Assembly: GCA_050309585.1 (NCBI GenBank)
Contig: JBNRML010000044.1
Location: 1 to 16,186 of the forward strand
DNA length: 16,186 nt
Source of the DNA: Bovifimicola sp050309585
Lineage (GTDB): Bacteria; Bacillota; Clostridia; Lachnospirales; Lachnospiraceae
Direction: 5' to 3'
Below are positions 15,474 to 16,186 of the stretch, piece by piece; within the stretch, counting starts at the first letter, position 1, and each line of letters starts with the position of its first letter. The notes beneath the pieces are model-generated. The model was not told the DNA's origin. It saw only the letters and a program-made list of their open reading frames with translations, and ran no database searches. The position numbers and the translations under genes were made by a program.

Positions 15474-16095
15474 CCTTTGCCCATTTTAATGCTTTTTTCA
15501 CATCTCCCTGCTCTTTACCTGTAATCACTGATATACATCTATTCAATGCCCGGCACAAATCTTCTGATATATATTTAAAATCACCTACTCCGTCATAATC
15601 CATGAATAGCTGATATTTTTTATCCCAGCCATCATATCCAACCTCGTATATGCTGAGTAATTTCTCATTTGGAAGAACATATTTTGACAAATATTTTTTT
15701 CCAATATTGCCCACCTTGTCCCTCAAAACAAAAAGGGTATCTGTTTTCATATACTCCATCAGTTCCGTACACCGATATAACTCCGTTCGATAGGCAGACT
15801 GATTTATCAATATATACCTAAAATTTTCATACTTTCCAAGTTCTGAAATATCTGAAATGTACGTAAGTATAAAATCATACCCTGGCATATCTCCATTTGA
15901 AAACAAAAAATCAATATTTCTATAGGTTCTGATATTGCATTCAAAATCATTATACGAAATAATATCTGCCATTTCCCTCTTGCTGCTTCTATCGTTCACT
16001 AAAACCTTGTACCCCATATTGTTTAGCACAAATGCAGTATATACAATAAAATCCTTATATCCTCTTCCAAAACATAATATATTTTTAGCCTTCAT
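15439..16095 (-). CDS. Unknown Rossmann-like protein, first gene of the Tad-like operon
   Basis: I do not recognise a named family in this 218-residue protein. The N terminus (KNILCFGRGYKDF, then a helix, then YKVLVNDRSSKRE) has the strand-loop-helix-strand order of a MinD or TadZ N terminus, with no Walker A residues. It has no membrane span and no signal peptide, so it should be cytoplasmic. The ATG at 16095 has GGAGGG 7 bases upstream; a further in-frame ATG at 16122 lacks a site. Its 3' end overlaps the TadZ-like gene by 35 bases, so the two are translationally coupled. It could be a second, inactive TadZ relative acting as a partner. Confidence is high that it is a gene and low on function. 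Confidence 0.65.
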   Translation of the reverse strand: MKAKNILCFGRGYKDFIVYTAFVLNNMGYKVLVNDRSSKREMADIISYNDFECNIRTYRNIDFLFSNGDMPGYDFILTYISDISELGKYENFRYILINQSAYRTELYRCTELMEYMKTDTLFVLRDKVGNIGKKYLSKYVLPNEKLLSIYEVGYDGWDKKYQLFMDYDGVGDFKYISEDLCRALNRCISVITGKEQGDVKKALKWAKGGKVFDNRFLE

Positions 16096-16144
16096 AGCTT
16101 CACCCTCCACACCATATATCATTTTGTTACTTGAGATGTAACAT

Positions 16145-16173
16145 ATAGTATCATATACTGAACATTTTGGAAA
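16145..16173 (-). promoter_or_regulatory. Weak candidate promoter for the Tad-like operon
   Basis: On the minus strand, TTTCCA (16168-16173) and TACTAT (16145-16150) are 17 bases apart, each matching four of six consensus positions. The area also holds AGTAT-ATG-ATACT and a GTTAC/GTAAC pair with a 7-nt loop, which could be operator-like. The operon may instead begin outside the window. Confidence 0.25.
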
Positions 16174-16186
16174 GTATAAAAGTGTA

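Overview
The window looks like chromosome from a low-GC anaerobic Firmicute, most likely a Lachnospiraceae-type Clostridium relative. The reasons are AT-rich DNA, strong GGAGG ribosome binding sites, a single-chain SecDF, the SCIFF peptide with its radical SAM maturase (a hallmark of Clostridia) next to secDF, and Clostridial-type Tad-like pilus genes. No tRNA, rRNA, CRISPR array, transposase or prophage gene was seen.

Layout. Positions 1-127 hold a GC-richer, hairpin-forming stretch that looks like a dispersed element rather than a host gene. Next, reading right to left on the minus strand, comes recJ (3944 to 2070), apt (1983 to 1459) and a membrane-anchored D-Ala-D-Ala carboxypeptidase (1441 to 185), ending in an intrinsic terminator at 126-160. 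Upstream lies a second minus-strand unit: scfA (8202 to 8062, a 46-residue six-cysteine peptide), scfB (7874 to 6510, its radical SAM/SPASM maturase) and secDF (6390 to 4141), ending in a strong intrinsic terminator at 4072-4116. scfA has a perfect extended -10 promoter at 8236-8244. Between scfA and scfB lie four 20-bp tandem repeats and a 16-bp-stem hairpin. Between scfB and secDF is a possible 13-codon leader ORF whose stop codon sits in the secDF ribosome binding site.

Divergent from scfA, on the plus strand, is a CNNM/CorC-type membrane protein with CBS domains (8443-9714). Its promoter (TTTACA, 17 bp, TAAAAT) is followed by a leader with 14-bp repeats.

From 9737 to the right edge is a tightly packed minus-strand operon of eight genes: a degenerate Rossmann/P-loop-like protein, a TadZ-like protein with a broken Walker A, a TadA/CpaF-type secretion ATPase, a 552-residue protein that looks like TadB and TadC in one chain, and four small single-span membrane proteins likely to be pilins or pseudopilins. 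This appears to be a divergent Clostridial Tad (Flp, type IVc) pilus or secretion locus. No outer-membrane secretin is present, as expected for a monoderm, and no prepilin peptidase lies inside the window.

The parts fit together as core housekeeping (export by SecDF, DNA repair by RecJ, purine salvage by Apt, wall trimming by the carboxypeptidase), one conserved RiPP system, and one accessory surface-assembly operon. The best candidates for under-described biology are the Tad-like locus with its two inactive-looking ATPase relatives and non-canonical pilins, and the structured scfA-scfB junction.
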